Source of the DNA: Niabella pedocola
GTDB lineage: Bacteria; Bacteroidota; Bacteroidia; Chitinophagales; Chitinophagaceae
DNA length: 64,000 nucleotides
Direction of reading: 5' to 3'
Assembly: GCF_021044425.1 (NCBI RefSeq)
Contig: NZ_JAJNEC010000006.1
Location: forward strand, 353,431 to 417,430
This document shows positions 53,601 to 62,520 of this stretch, in pieces. How positions within the stretch are numbered: the first letter of the stretch is position 1; each line of letters begins with the position of its first letter. The position numbers were made by a program, and so were the translations under genes. Below the pieces are notes generated by a model that searched no databases, had not been told where the DNA came from, and worked only from the letters and a program-made list of their open reading frames with translations.

Positions 53601-53802
53601 CGGCGATGGGCGCTCCTGTTTTATCGGTTACTTTGCCCCTGATGGATTGCTGTACCTGGAAATAGGGGAGTGAGGAAATCATCACTGATGCGTGTGTATG
53701 AACCCCTGTTATAAGGAAAAAACACAAAGCAATTATCTGAAAATGTGCTTTGCCGGGCGGGTGCGTGCTTTTTTTAAAAGCTGCAATAAGGTTGTTGCTC
53801 AT
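50611..53802 (-). CDS. SusC/RagA-family transporter (orphan pair)
   Basis: A 1063-residue TonB-dependent transporter with an N-terminal hydrophobic signal (about 21-40), a carboxypeptidase-like domain at about 53-130 (IRGKVTDKTGAPIAGASVQV), the plug motif ISVLKDASASSLYGARAANG (about 222-241) and the barrel. No STN domain, so not FecR-linked. It forms a two-gene operon with the SusD below. The ~300-bp upstream region carries hairpins and an inverted repeat (see 53803-54057). Confidence 0.95.
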   Translation of the reverse strand: MSNNLIAAFKKSTHPPGKAHFQIIALCFFLITGVHTHASVMISSLPYFQVQQSIRGKVTDKTGAPIAGASVQVKGTNEGTVTNSEGAFELKSSQQNVVLEVSFVGKKTQEVTVTDNKFLEIVLEDDATMLSEVVAVAFGNQQRKTITSSISQVDTKTIQNRPVNNLANALQGQAAGLSVTVPSGQPGANPSINIRGVGTLMSGTSPLVIIDGIPGSLNMVNPNDVETISVLKDASASSLYGARAANGVILIVTKQGKIGKASVSYSGYVGFQKPTELFEEASAYGYANAYNTAIMYDAITRAKPDFDASKKVFTQAQLDGWQSGAVPSTDWRGALFDQNGFTHSHTINISGGVSKEDLSIKNNAAFSYLQQNGNVINTQYKRYSFRNNTEIKWKRFTLGSALSLGHTRSKEPTSIVVGGLSSIISAINRQRPVDSIKNANGDWNITATNDTRNPVRQAYEGGLVNTAGYNFTANVNLAYEIVKGLSLKFTNGINYTDNTQDAFKNTLVWYTGPPTSPNSSQKSSSKDVHYLQQLDLSYKTSFGAHNLSAILGGQQEYHTFKYLSGSRLDYINNSSGSLQLGSVDGINNSSIDYDWGIMGLFGRVNYDYDRKYLLELNFREDGSSRLSPGNNWDFFPSASAGWRISEESFMQRLKPTLSELKLRASYGVLGNQNLPGDNSDITQANINQLYYSYQSIFGPPTNSYWGQLYYVFGNQLIIPMAVIQDQNSGFTWERTKVLDVAVEGGLWNNMITFSLGHFNKVTDGMLMTKKVSAVHGGKDYIANIGKMRNYGFEFEAGFNKAIPSGFGFHANGNLTYMTSKILDLGGINLAASGVTKNTVGYPLNAYYIYRSNGLVTKSEFLDPNYTLLNGQKYGDQKIVDLTNDGIINPSDREMLNKSSAPKWLYGLNFDFNYKNFGIGGMLQGAAGAYKYLGASVGYGFNSGYSITQWTIDNSYNPLTDENNYNTRLPRVSVSNTINSNYSSNVFLFNASYLRLKNLRAYYNIPTSALSRIGMSNARLYVSGQNLFTWSKLPKALGIDPEVGSATAGYPQVKIFTFGVDVTF

Positions 53803-54057
53803 TTGTATAATTTTTAATTAAGTATGGCATTGCTGTGTGAAAACACAGCTAAAGGCGGGCAAGGTATAAAAAATAAAATGTTAAAGTGGCTGTAATCTTG
53901 TGCAATCGGTTGCTCGTGGAACGTGAATAAAATCTGATAAAAAACGCTTTTTTAAAAGCAGTTGTAAATCAAAATTTTATAAATATGCGCAATTTTTGCG
54001 CATAACGATGAGTGGCGCTATATCGTGATATCGGGTTAGGAAACATCGGAGCCAAAA
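53803..54057 (-). promoter_or_regulatory. SusC upstream region with hairpin and inverted repeat
   Basis: This non-coding stretch holds a 7-bp hairpin with GAAA loop (53832-53849, GCTGTGT/ACACAGC) in the likely leader, a GCTTTT/AAAAGC inverted repeat at 53946-53959, and a 9-bp perfect inverted repeat with a 3-nt centre at 53984-54004 (TATGCGCAA / TTGCGCATA). The last is a good regulator-site candidate about 180-200 bp upstream of susC. No -33/-7 pair was confidently placed. Confidence 0.4.
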
Positions 54058-54085
54058 AAAAGCATGCCGGCAAAGACATGCTTTT
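54058..54085 (-). terminator. Rho-independent terminator of lon
   Basis: A 9-bp stem (AAAAGCATG at 54058-54066 with CATGCTTTT at 54077-54085) and a 10-nt loop, followed on the minus strand by a U-run from the A-tract at 54054-54060. It lies about 22 bp after the lon stop. Confidence 0.8.
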
Positions 54086-54106
54086 CTTATAATATATGAA
54101 CCAGGC

Positions 54107-56506
54107 TTAAACGCCGATCGCAATTTTTAATACATCTTCCATCCGGCTTACATAATGAAATTTTAATCCTTTTATAAAGCCGGGCTCTACTTCTTCCACG
54201 TCTTTCTGGTTTTGCAAACAAAGCATGATCTCTTTAAGACCGGCGCGTTTGGCCGCCAGTATCTTTTCCTTGATGCCGCCCACCGGTAATACCTGGCCGC
54301 GCAGGGTAATTTCGCCGGTCATCGCCAGGTAGGGTTTTACCTTTTTACCGGTTAGTGCGGATGCAATTGAGCTCATCATGGTTACACCTGCACTGGGGCC
54401 ATCTTTGGGCGTAGCACCCTCCGGTACGTGTATATGGATATTTTTCTTTTGAAACAGCGTGGTATCGATATGATATTTTTCTGCATTTGATTTGAGATAG
54501 GTAAGGGCTGTGGTGGCACTTTCCTTCATCACATTTCCCAGGTTGCCGGTAAGGTGTAATTCGCCCTTGCCATCACTGAGGCTGGATTCGATAAATAATA
54601 TATCCCCACCCACATAGGTCCAGGCAAGTCCTACCGCCACACCGGGAAGGTTTACCGTTTTATACAGATCATTGCTGTACCGGGGCCGGCCCAGGATCTC
54701 CTGCACGTTTTCTGTACTCAGGGGTGATTTTAAGGCCTGGCCCATAGCTACTTTTTTGGCCTGGTTGCGCATGATGCTTGCCAGTACGCGGTCCAGCTCC
54801 CGTACGCCGCTTTCCCGGGTGTAATCGGCAATCAGCTGCGCCAGCACCTTATCGGAAAAACGGATATTATTTTTGGCCAGCCCGTGCAACTCTTTTTGTT
54901 TGGGAATTAAATGGCGTTTGGCGATCTCGATCTTTTCTTCGATGGCATAACCGCTAAGATCGATGATCTCCAGGCGGTCGCGCAGGGCCGGCTGAATGGT
55001 TTGTATATTGTTGGCGGTGGCAATAAACAATACTTTACTCAGGTCGTACTCCAGCTCCAGGTAGTTGTCGTAAAAGCTGTTGTTCTGCTCCGGATCCAGT
55101 ACTTCCAGCAACGCACTGCTGGGGTCTCCCCTGAAGTCATTGCCCACTTTATCAATTTCATCCAGCACAATTACGGGGTTACTGCTTCTTACCTTGCGGA
55201 GCGACTGAAGAATACGACCGGGCATGGCGCCGATATAGGTTTTCCGGTGCCCGCGGATCTCGCTTTCGTCGTGTAATCCGCCCAGGCTTAAACGTACATA
55301 TTTACGGCCCAGGGCGCTGGCAATACTTTTTCCAAGCGATGTTTTCCCGATACCCGGAGGGCCCAGGAAGCAAAGGATGGGGCTTTTCATATCGCCCTTT
55401 AACTTGAGCACCGCCAGGTATTCCAGGATCCGCTCCTTTATTTTGGCCATACCATAATGATCATGATCCAGCGTTTTTTTGGCGTTGCCCAGATCATAAA
55501 AATCTTCTGTGTATTCCTCCCAGGGCAGGTCCAGCATCAGGTCTACATGATTATACACCACCGAGTAATCCGGTGTGCTGGGGTGCATCCGTTCCAGTTT
55601 TTCGATGCCTTTTTTAAAGGCTTCCTTTGCAGTTTCCGGCCATTTTTTGCTCTCGGCCTTTTTCTGCATTTCCTTTATTTCCTGGCTGTTGGTATCGCCG
55701 CCCAGTTCCTCTTTAATGCTTTTGAGCTGCTGCTGTAAAAAATATTCCCGCTGCTGTTTATCCAGCTCGGTGCGGGTTTTATTGGTTACCTTATTCTTTA
55801 GCTCCACAAATTGCAGCTCTTTTTGAAGCAACTGCATCAGGCTGCCCGCGCGTTCCCGGATATCGTTCATTTCCAGCAGCTGCTGTTTTTCCTCAACCGA
55901 TGTATTCAGGTTGCTGCTTACAAAATGAATAAGGAAAGAAGGTTTCTCAATATTCTTCAGGATAATGGATGCTTCGGATGGAATATTGGGCGATTGCTGA
56001 ATGATGTTGGTGGCCAGGTCCTTTATATTGGCAATATGGGCCTCAAAATCTGCATCGGTCGGCGTTTCCGGATCCTGGATCCTTTTAATGAGCGCTTTGA
56101 AATAGGGATCGTTGCTGTTTACCTTTTCAATGGAAAACTTATTCCGTCCCTGTATGATCACGGTAGTGCCGCCGTCGGGCATTTTGATCAGTTTAATGAT
56201 CTTGGCAATCGTACCAATCCGCTCCAGGTCCTCCGCCTCCGGATTTTCCTGGTTGCTGTCCTTCTGCGCTACCACACCAATAAATTTATTGCCCTTGTAG
56301 GCATCGTTTACGGCCAGGATGCTCTTGTCTCGGCCCACAGTGATGGGCAGTACAACTCCTGGGAATAAAACAGTATTTCTTAACGGAAGGATTGCAATTT
56401 CATCGGGTACTTCATCCAGATTCTCATCCCCTTCATTTTCATTGAGCGGAATGATGGGTAAAAAATCCATCTCATCTTCCGGTCTAAATTGAATATCAAA
56501 CTTCAT
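54107..56506 (-). CDS. lon: Lon ATP-dependent protease
   Basis: A 799-residue cytoplasmic AAA+ serine protease degrading misfolded and regulatory proteins. The ATG at 56506 ([14 protein letters not shown]) is preferred over 56548, which adds 14 residues. Domains: N-terminal substrate domain (about 30-240), coiled coil, AAA+ with Walker [14 protein letters not shown] (about 380-392) and Walker [11 protein letters not shown], and the C-terminal protease domain with DGPSAGVTM holding the catalytic Ser and [14 protein letters not shown] holding the catalytic Lys. A terminator follows. Confidence 0.96.
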   Translation of the reverse strand: MKFDIQFRPEDEMDFLPIIPLNENEGDENLDEVPDEIAILPLRNTVLFPGVVLPITVGRDKSILAVNDAYKGNKFIGVVAQKDSNQENPEAEDLERIGTIAKIIKLIKMPDGGTTVIIQGRNKFSIEKVNSNDPYFKALIKRIQDPETPTDADFEAHIANIKDLATNIIQQSPNIPSEASIILKNIEKPSFLIHFVSSNLNTSVEEKQQLLEMNDIRERAGSLMQLLQKELQFVELKNKVTNKTRTELDKQQREYFLQQQLKSIKEELGGDTNSQEIKEMQKKAESKKWPETAKEAFKKGIEKLERMHPSTPDYSVVYNHVDLMLDLPWEEYTEDFYDLGNAKKTLDHDHYGMAKIKERILEYLAVLKLKGDMKSPILCFLGPPGIGKTSLGKSIASALGRKYVRLSLGGLHDESEIRGHRKTYIGAMPGRILQSLRKVRSSNPVIVLDEIDKVGNDFRGDPSSALLEVLDPEQNNSFYDNYLELEYDLSKVLFIATANNIQTIQPALRDRLEIIDLSGYAIEEKIEIAKRHLIPKQKELHGLAKNNIRFSDKVLAQLIADYTRESGVRELDRVLASIMRNQAKKVAMGQALKSPLSTENVQEILGRPRYSNDLYKTVNLPGVAVGLAWTYVGGDILFIESSLSDGKGELHLTGNLGNVMKESATTALTYLKSNAEKYHIDTTLFQKKNIHIHVPEGATPKDGPSAGVTMMSSIASALTGKKVKPYLAMTGEITLRGQVLPVGGIKEKILAAKRAGLKEIMLCLQNQKDVEEVEPGFIKGLKFHYVSRMEDVLKIAIGV

Positions 56507-56784
56507 AATCTTTTTTAACAGGACAAACTGGCATGGCCTGTTGGGCACGCCGGTTTTTTTTATTGAACATTTAGCGGGTCAATTGTAATGCCACAAACAA
56601 AAATGCGGAAAGATTGGCGGTTTTAAAAGTAAAAAATGCCCCAATATTGATGCCGGGGTGTATTTGATCCAATTCCGGCATATGCGCAAAACAGCGCAAC
56701 CGGGATCTGATCCCGAAAAGAGTTCCTGTAAATATATTGATAACGAACTATTTGAAAAATAAGAGGCTCCGGGTATAGCGGCCG

Positions 56785-57375
56785 TTATAAGGCAAACCCT
56801 ACAGCCACCTGCAATGCCTGGTTCTTCCATTTCTCCTGGTTGGGCAGATCGCTGACGTTGCTCAATCCCACCACGTACCGGCCGGATATCCGGAAGGCGC
56901 TAAACTTCAGCTGCACACCGCCTACCATTGAAAAATCTCCTTTTTTAAACGCCTGCTCACCGTTTTGCAGCAGGGTTTTGTTGGAGCTGGTTAAAACACT
57001 GAACTGCGGACCTGCTTCAATATGCAAAGGACCGGCCAGTTGCAGGTTCAACAGGATGGGAATGGAAAGATAATTCAGTTTTGCTTTTGTCTGGTCTTTA
57101 TTAAACCCGGGCAATACATTGTTGAAGCTGGTATCCCGCGTGCTGGAAGTCTGGGAATAGATCAGTTCCGGGTTTACACTCAGTTTTTTCCCTACGCCAA
57201 TCTCTGCAAAAAAGCCAACCAGGTAATTATAGTCGAATTCTTCCTTAAAACTCTTACCGTCGATCTTGGTAGCGTTTAACCCCGCCTTGGCTCCGATATG
57301 GAATTGTGCATGGAGGGTTACTGTAAAAAAAGTGCTGAGGATGAGAACGGCAGTAGTTTTTATTGTGCGTATCAT
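56785..57375 (-). CDS. Outer-membrane beta-barrel protein, porT-like
   Basis: A 196-residue protein with a signal peptide (MIRTIKTTAVLILSTFFTVTLHA) and an eight-strand-size barrel (FHIGAKAGLNATKIDGKSF, YLVGFFAEIGVGKKLSVNPE, LNYLSIPILLNLQLAGPLHI, VVGLSNVS, ALQVAVGFAL). Same broad family as the gene at 48149. Single gene between lon and the phosphoesterase; the 236-bp gap to lon contains no further gene. Function unknown. Confidence 0.8.
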   Translation of the reverse strand: MIRTIKTTAVLILSTFFTVTLHAQFHIGAKAGLNATKIDGKSFKEEFDYNYLVGFFAEIGVGKKLSVNPELIYSQTSSTRDTSFNNVLPGFNKDQTKAKLNYLSIPILLNLQLAGPLHIEAGPQFSVLTSSNKTLLQNGEQAFKKGDFSMVGGVQLKFSAFRISGRYVVGLSNVSDLPNQEKWKNQALQVAVGFAL

Positions 57376-57445
57376 AAAATGAGGGTTGTTTAAGCCATAA
57401 AATTAGATAAAAAATGGCAATGGTTCGCCAAAAAAGGATTGAATA

Positions 57446-58705
57446 TTAATGAAATTCGAAAACAGTGATCTCCGGAAGAATACCCACCCTTCCGGGGTAA
57501 CCGATAAATCCGAAGCCCCGGTTCACATAAAGTTTCTGGTTGCCTTTTTCATAAAGACCCGCCCATTGTTTGTATACATATTGCACCGGGCTCCAGCGAA
57601 ACCAGGGCAGCTCCACGCCAAACTGCATGCCATGGGTGTGCCCGCTCAGCATCAGGTCGATGCCGGGGTACTTTTTATTGACCTCGGCATCCCAGTGCGA
57701 AGGATCGTGGCTCAATAAGATCTTAAAGGGGTAGTGATCACTTCCTTCGGCGGCTTTAGCCATATTACCGTAGCTGTGGAAACGGGCTTTACCGCTGATG
57801 TTCTGCACGCCGATCAACCCGATCTGCGAGCCGTTACGCTCCAGCGGCAGGTGCTCATCCAGCAACAGCCGCCAGCCCATTTTTCCATGAACCGATTTCA
57901 GGCGTTCCAGGTTGGCGTCTTTCTCCGCGGCATCTTTCCATTGGTGATAATCGCCGTAATCATGGTTTCCCAATGTAGAAAATACGCCCATGGGCGCTTT
58001 CAGGCGGGAAAATACTTCCATATAGTGCTCCATTTCGGAAGCAATATTGTTAACCAGGTCTCCGGTAAACACGATCAGGTCCGGCTTTTCATTCAGGATC
58101 ATATCAATTCCCCTGTTTACGGCAGCCTTGTTGCTGAAGCTGCCGCTGTGTATATCGGAGATCTGTATCATCCGGAAACCGCGGAAGCCTTCGGGCAAAT
58201 GGGAGTAGGATAAGGGCACTTTTCGGATCCGGTAATTGTATTTGTTGCTGAGCCCGTAAACCAGGCTGGAAAAAATGGTACCGCCGGCTGCAATTCCCAT
58301 CCAGGTAAGGAAATGCGAACGGGAGATCGTTTCCGCATCGGCCCCCGATACTTCGCCCACTTCATTATTGGTTGAAAAGAACTTGCCGCCTACCCACTGC
58401 GCCAGCCGCCGGATATCGTCCATAAGAAAAAAAACAGCTGCCAGGATCTTGCCCAGGAACAGGGCGAAAATGATGGTAAAAATGATACTCCTGCGAAACT
58501 GACCGGCTTCTGCTGCCGGCAGGTAGGGAAGTACCAGCAGGGCTCCCAGCGAAAGAACGGTAATCCCCCAGTAGCTTACCGTAAAGATGGTGCGGTTCCG
58601 GGGCGTGGAATAGGCAAAAAGCGAGGACCGGATGGCTATGAAAATGTAAAGATCAATGAGCAGCATCACCAGTAACATAACCCACCAGAATGAGGCATTC
58701 CGCAT
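57446..58705 (-). CDS. Membrane-anchored calcineurin-like metallophosphoesterase
   Basis: A 419-residue protein with four N-terminal hydrophobic segments (about 5-25, 38-60, 70-95, 132-152) and a C-terminal metallophosphoesterase domain facing outward. Metal-binding motifs: QISDIHSGSF (about 185), VFTGDLVNN (about 218), LGNHDYGDY (about 245), SHDPSHWD (about 330) and LSGHTHGMQFG (about 352). Members of this group (YkuE-like) hydrolyse phosphoesters such as UDP-diacylglucosamine or phospholipids. No operon partner is adjacent. Confidence 0.9.
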   Translation of the reverse strand: MRNASFWWVMLLVMLLIDLYIFIAIRSSLFAYSTPRNRTIFTVSYWGITVLSLGALLVLPYLPAAEAGQFRRSIIFTIIFALFLGKILAAVFFLMDDIRRLAQWVGGKFFSTNNEVGEVSGADAETISRSHFLTWMGIAAGGTIFSSLVYGLSNKYNYRIRKVPLSYSHLPEGFRGFRMIQISDIHSGSFSNKAAVNRGIDMILNEKPDLIVFTGDLVNNIASEMEHYMEVFSRLKAPMGVFSTLGNHDYGDYHQWKDAAEKDANLERLKSVHGKMGWRLLLDEHLPLERNGSQIGLIGVQNISGKARFHSYGNMAKAAEGSDHYPFKILLSHDPSHWDAEVNKKYPGIDLMLSGHTHGMQFGVELPWFRWSPVQYVYKQWAGLYEKGNQKLYVNRGFGFIGYPGRVGILPEITVFEFH

Positions 58706-59130
58706 AAAAGAAAGATTTAATCTGTCAAAACTATATAAATTTTGAGAATCGGGATTTGAGATTTGTGTATCCGGTAATGGGATCGGATTGAATACCTCGG
58801 AAACAGATCCCTTTGCTGCTTGTCTTTTATCAGTAGTTTTTAATGGCTCCTATAAGATTTTGAGCGGTGTTTTTATCCGTAGCGGATCCATGGACATCTC
58901 GTATTAACGTTGAGCTGGCAACCCGGCGCTGAGTGCCGATAGCCGTTGATTGATAACAAATTCCGGCAGATCAGGAACCTGATCTCAAATCTCCCCCGAA
59001 GCTTCGGAGCTCAGATCTCAATACTGACAGCTTTTCGGTTTTTATCAATTTAAGACTGCCAAATACTTTACATTTGCGTAATTGAAAATTTTTAGCATTT
59101 TTTGCACCAGTTCAGAGAGAATTAAGAAAT
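58706..59130. repeat. Gap before parA with inverted heptamer arrays
   Basis: This 425-bp gap contains TTTGAGA-like heptamers at 58741-58768, a degenerate AGCTGGC/CGCTGAG/TGCCGAT array around 58911-58950, and ATCTCAA-like heptamers in the opposite orientation at 58981-59024, interrupted by a 12-bp palindrome (CCGAAGCTTCGG, 58997-59008). The outer arrays bracket about 210 bp. No gene, and no recognisable parS site, was found. A -7 box for parA lies at the right end. Confidence 0.6.
59069..59076 (+). promoter_or_regulatory. -7 promoter box (TACATTTG) for parA
   Basis: A perfect TAnnTTTG match 54 bp before the parA start. The -33 region is AT-rich but has no clear TTG. Confidence 0.4.
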
Positions 59131-59931
59131 ATGGCAAAAATTATCGGAGTAGCAAATCAGAAAGGTGGAGTTGGTAAAACAACAACGGCCATTAACCTGG
59201 CGGCAAGTTTTGCCGTTCTGGAATATAAGACCTTGTTGGTGGATGCGGACCCGCAGGCAAACAGTACCACGGGAGTGGGCTTTGATCTGCAGAATGTCAC
59301 ACATAGCCTGTACGATTGTATGGCCAACCAGGCACCTGCCCGGGAGGTGATCCTGAAAAGCGATATTCCCAATCTCGATCTGATCCCTTCCCATATTGAC
59401 CTGGTGGGGGCCGAAATCGAAATGATCAATTATCCCAGCCGGGAGATGGTATTGAAAAATATCCTGGAAGTGGTGCAGCAGGAGTATGATTTTATTGTAA
59501 TCGACTGTTCGCCTTCACTTGGACTGATTACGGTAAACGCGCTTACGGCGGCGGACTCCGTGGTGGTGCCGGTGCAATGTGAGTTTTTTGCATTGGAAGG
59601 ACTGGGAAAATTGCTGAACACCATAAAGATCGTTCAAAGCCGGCTGAATACGGAACTGGTGATCGAAGGTATCCTGATGACCATGTACGATTCGCGGCTG
59701 CGGCTTTGCAACCAGGTAGTAAGCGAAGTACGACGTCATTTTGACGATAAAGTGTTTGATACGATCATTCACCGGAATTCAAAACTGAGTGAAGCTCCCA
59801 GTTTTGGAAAGCCGGCGATCCTGTATGATGCCACGAGCAAGGGTGCCCTCAACTACCTGAATCTCGCAAAAGAGATCCTGCAGAAGAATGACATGACAAA
59901 AATTGCCAACGACGAGAAAATACTGGAATGA
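59131..59931 (+). CDS. parA: ParA/Soj-type chromosome partitioning ATPase
   Basis: A 266-residue P-loop ATPase that moves ParB-bound origin regions. Deviant Walker [18 protein letters not shown] (about 10-26), the [10 protein letters not shown] switch (about 37-46), [18 protein letters not shown] (about 117-134) and [13 protein letters not shown] are all present. It begins the conserved Bacteroidota cluster parA-parB-DUF5683-dapB and lies 74 bp before parB, with a heptamer array in between. Confidence 0.96.
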   Translation: MAKIIGVANQKGGVGKTTTAINLAASFAVLEYKTLLVDADPQANSTTGVGFDLQNVTHSLYDCMANQAPAREVILKSDIPNLDLIPSHIDLVGAEIEMINYPSREMVLKNILEVVQQEYDFIVIDCSPSLGLITVNALTAADSVVVPVQCEFFALEGLGKLLNTIKIVQSRLNTELVIEGILMTMYDSRLRLCNQVVSEVRRHFDDKVFDTIIHRNSKLSEAPSFGKPAILYDATSKGALNYLNLAKEILQKNDMTKIANDEKILE

Positions 59932-59942
59932 TGCCCGGTCGA

Positions 59943-60000
59943 CGTTCAATGTTTTAAGGTTCAACCTGTGGCTTTGAACCTTAAACCTTAAACTTTAAAC
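59943..60000. repeat. AACCTTA-like 7-bp repeat array between parA and parB
   Basis: Units such as GCTTTGA, ACCTTAA, ACCTTAA, ACTTTAA recur every 7 bp and end 5 bp before the parB start codon, so the parB ribosome-binding region lies at the array edge. Same family as 25039-25066 and 1541-1573. Confidence 0.8.
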
Positions 60001-60005
60001 AGAAA

Positions 60006-60929
60006 ATGTCAACTACAAAACAAAATAAGGACGCACTTGGCAAGGGGATCCGTTCCCTGCTGGGGAGTATTGATGCAGAGCTGAAAAATACAGGTGGAGA
60101 GCAACTTAAAAAAACAGTGGTGGAAAACGCCACGAATATTTTAAGGATCCCTGTTGCTGATATCGAAGTGAACCCCAAGCAGCCGCGGCATGATTTTGAT
60201 GAGCAGGCATTACGGGAATTATCGGAGTCCATAAAGATCCACGACATTATCCAGCCGCTAACGGTTTCAAAAACGGCCACCGGTAAGTACCGGCTGATTG
60301 CAGGCGAGCGCCGTCTGCGGGCTTCAAAAATGGCAGGGCTGGCAGATGTGCCGGCCTATATCCGCCAGGCAAACGATGCGCAGCTGCTGGAGCTGGCCCT
60401 GCTGGAAAACCTGCAGCGTGAAGACCTGAATGCGGTGGAAGTGGCCCTGAGTTATAAGCGCATGATGGATGAACTCGATTATTCGCAGGAACAGGTGGCT
60501 GAAAGAATGGGCAAGGACCGCAGTACCATTGCCAATTTTATCCGGTTGCTGAAACTGCCGCCTGATATTCAGCTGGCGGTACGCAGCGGTGAACTGTCGA
60601 TGGGGCATGCCCGTGCCATCATCAATGTAGATACGGTAGAAAAGCAACTTTTCATCTTTAAGGAAATAAAAGAAAAAGGGCTTTCTGTACGTCAAACGGA
60701 GGTATTGGTACGCAACCTGTACAAGCAGGCGGGAGTGGCTAAAAAGCCGGTAAGCAGAAGCGGTCTGTCGTCTTCCTTTCAGCGGATCGAAGACAAACTG
60801 GCGTCTCAGTTTGATACCCGTGTAAAATTAAAGCACAGTACCAATGGCAGCGGACAAATCACTTTTGATTATTATTCAGTGGAAGAACTGAACAAGCTGC
60901 TGCACAACTTTAACGTATCCGTAGATTAA
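60006..60929 (+). CDS. parB: ParB/Spo0J-type chromosome partitioning protein
   Basis: A 307-residue DNA-binding CTPase-type partition protein. It has an N-terminal Lys-rich segment, the ParB core (about 48-140) with VNPKQPRHDFDEQALRELSE and the arginine box IAGERRLRASKMAGL, a helix-turn-helix (about 165-190: YSQEQVAERMGKDRSTIANF), and a C-terminal dimer domain. Length and motif order are normal. No perfect parS was found in the window. Confidence 0.95.
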   Translation: MSTTKQNKDALGKGIRSLLGSIDAELKNTGGEQLKKTVVENATNILRIPVADIEVNPKQPRHDFDEQALRELSESIKIHDIIQPLTVSKTATGKYRLIAGERRLRASKMAGLADVPAYIRQANDAQLLELALLENLQREDLNAVEVALSYKRMMDELDYSQEQVAERMGKDRSTIANFIRLLKLPPDIQLAVRSGELSMGHARAIINVDTVEKQLFIFKEIKEKGLSVRQTEVLVRNLYKQAGVAKKPVSRSGLSSSFQRIEDKLASQFDTRVKLKHSTNGSGQITFDYYSVEELNKLLHNFNVSVD

Positions 60930-60948
60930 TTAGTGCTTTATTTGCATC

Positions 60949-61650
60949 ATGCAATTCCTGAACAAGATAATACTGCTGCTTTGCATCCTGGCAGGTACAA
61001 CATTGCCCCTTTATGCACAAAATACCGATACCACGGGCATAAAGGACACGGTTCCTTTGAAGCCGGATTCAATAAAGGCTGAAACGATACTCAAGCCTGC
61101 AGGAAAGGCAAAAGATAAATATATCGACAGTGTGGCCCGTAAGGATCCACGCTACCGGAACCCCGGCACGGCCGCACTCCGGTCTGCCATATTGCCCGGC
61201 TGGGGCCAGGTATATAACCATAAAATATGGAAGGTGCCGATCGTATATGCGGCGCTGGGGATTACGGGCGGACTTTTTGTGGACAATTTAAAATGGTACA
61301 AACGGTTCCGGTATGCATTTACGGTGGCATCCAATATTGAGTTGGGAAAGGACAGTCTTACCGGGCCCAATTATCAAAAAGTATACGGTCAGTTAAAGCG
61401 GCCCTTCTTTGAAGGTCCCAACGGGCTGAATAAAGAAGGACTAAGAAGCAACCGGGACCAGATCCGGCAGGACGTGGATTATGCATTTGTATTCTTCCTG
61501 ATCGCCTGGGGGTTGAACGTGGTAGATGCTACGGTGGATGCGCACTTAAGCACATTTGATGTATCACCCAAACTCAGCCTGCGGCTGCAGCCCGGTTTCA
61601 GTGAAATGGCCAATACCAGCGGACTCAGCCTGGTAATGCGGATCAAATAG
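60949..61650 (+). CDS. DUF5683 membrane protein
   Basis: A 233-residue protein with a signal peptide (MQFLNKIILLLCILAGTTLPLYAQ), a Lys/Pro-rich linker, and the DUF5683 core: TAALRSAILPGWGQVYNHKI, WKVPIVYAALGITGGLFVDN, DYAFVFFLIAWGLNVVDATV and DAHLSTFDVSPKLSL. It lies 19 bp after parB. Its steady location between parB and dapB is a Bacteroidota feature; function is unknown but the hydrophobic segments suggest an envelope role. Confidence 0.88.
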   Translation: MQFLNKIILLLCILAGTTLPLYAQNTDTTGIKDTVPLKPDSIKAETILKPAGKAKDKYIDSVARKDPRYRNPGTAALRSAILPGWGQVYNHKIWKVPIVYAALGITGGLFVDNLKWYKRFRYAFTVASNIELGKDSLTGPNYQKVYGQLKRPFFEGPNGLNKEGLRSNRDQIRQDVDYAFVFFLIAWGLNVVDATVDAHLSTFDVSPKLSLRLQPGFSEMANTSGLSLVMRIK

Positions 61651-61680
61651 GCGAAGTGCTGAACGCGAAATGCCGAAGAT

Positions 61681-61746
61681 TGAAATCTCAAATCTCAAGC
61701 CTGGAATCTCAAATCTCAAATCTGAATCTCAAATCTCAAATCTTAA
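61681..61746. repeat. TCTCAAA-like 7-bp repeat array abutting dapB
   Basis: Heptamers ATCTCAA, ATCTCAA and variants repeat up to base 61746, and the dapB ATG begins at 61747. There is no visible Shine-Dalgarno other than what the repeat supplies. Same family and orientation as 28423-28525. Confidence 0.85.
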
Positions 61747-62463
61747 ATGAATATTGCACTTATCGGATACGGAAAAATGGGAAAGACCATTGAAGCTATT
61801 GCTCTGGAAAGAGGGCATCAAGTGGTATTGAAAATTGATGTAAGTAATGCGCAGGAGCTAAATGCTGAAAACATCAGCAAGGCAGATGTGGCCATTGAAT
61901 TTACGGGCCCGCACACGGCATTTGACAATCTTGTAAAACTGATCGGTTTCGGTGTCCCGGTAGTTAGCGGTTCTACCGGATGGCTGGAAAAAATGCCGCA
62001 ATTACTGGAGGAAATCAACCGGAATAACGGCAGCTTCCTGTACGCCAGTAACTTCAGTATCGGGGTGAATTTGTTCTTCGAACTGAATAAAAAACTGGCA
62101 GGCCTGATGCACAAGCATGGTTCATATGCAGTGAGCCTGGAGGAAATACACCATACCGAAAAAAAGGATGCCCCCAGCGGCACGGCTATTACGCTTGCAG
62201 AGCAGGTGATGGATGTATATACTGAAAAAACAAAATGGGTGAATGATGTGCTGCCCCGGCCGGAGGAATTGCTGATCACGAGCAAACGTATCGACCCGGC
62301 TCCCGGAACACATACCATCACGTATGCTTCGGAGATCGATGATATTTCCATTACCCATACGGCGCATAACCGGAAGGGTTTTGCGTTGGGAGCGGTACTG
62401 GCGGCCGAATATATAAAGGATAAAAAAGGCGTCTTTTCTATGAAAGATGTGCTGGACCTCTGA
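61747..62463 (+). CDS. dapB: 4-hydroxy-tetrahydrodipicolinate reductase
   Basis: A 238-residue NAD(P)H enzyme of lysine and diaminopimelate synthesis. The Rossmann motif GYGKMGKTIE (about 7-16), the central FTGPHTAFDNLVKL and VSGSTGW, and the catalytic/substrate motif EEIHHTEKKDAPSGTA (about 132-147) are present. It ends at 62463 and is followed by a clear terminator, which closes the parA-parB-DUF5683-dapB cluster before the VgrG gene. Confidence 0.95.
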   Translation: MNIALIGYGKMGKTIEAIALERGHQVVLKIDVSNAQELNAENISKADVAIEFTGPHTAFDNLVKLIGFGVPVVSGSTGWLEKMPQLLEEINRNNGSFLYASNFSIGVNLFFELNKKLAGLMHKHGSYAVSLEEIHHTEKKDAPSGTAITLAEQVMDVYTEKTKWVNDVLPRPEELLITSKRIDPAPGTHTITYASEIDDISITHTAHNRKGFALGAVLAAEYIKDKKGVFSMKDVLDL

Positions 62464-62490
62464 TAGGTTCTTCTTTACATGAAAATCGTG

Positions 62491-62516
62491 TTGCCCTCTG
62501 TGCTTACAGGGGGCAA
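62491..62516 (+). terminator. Rho-independent terminator of dapB
   Basis: An 11-bp stem (TTGCCCTCTGT with ACAGGGGGCAA, one G-T pair) around a GCTT loop, followed by TTTTT. It lies 27 bp after the dapB stop. Confidence 0.85.
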
Positions 62517-62520
62517 TTTT

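Noticed and set aside
56579..56830. 83-codon minus-strand frame between lon and the barrel gene
   Set aside because: It overlaps the 3' end of the barrel gene, lacks a family match and has atypical composition.
58706..59130. parS site near parAB
   Set aside because: Looked for GTTCCACG/TGGAAC-type palindromes; only half-like matches (around 1551 and 53909) without symmetry were seen.
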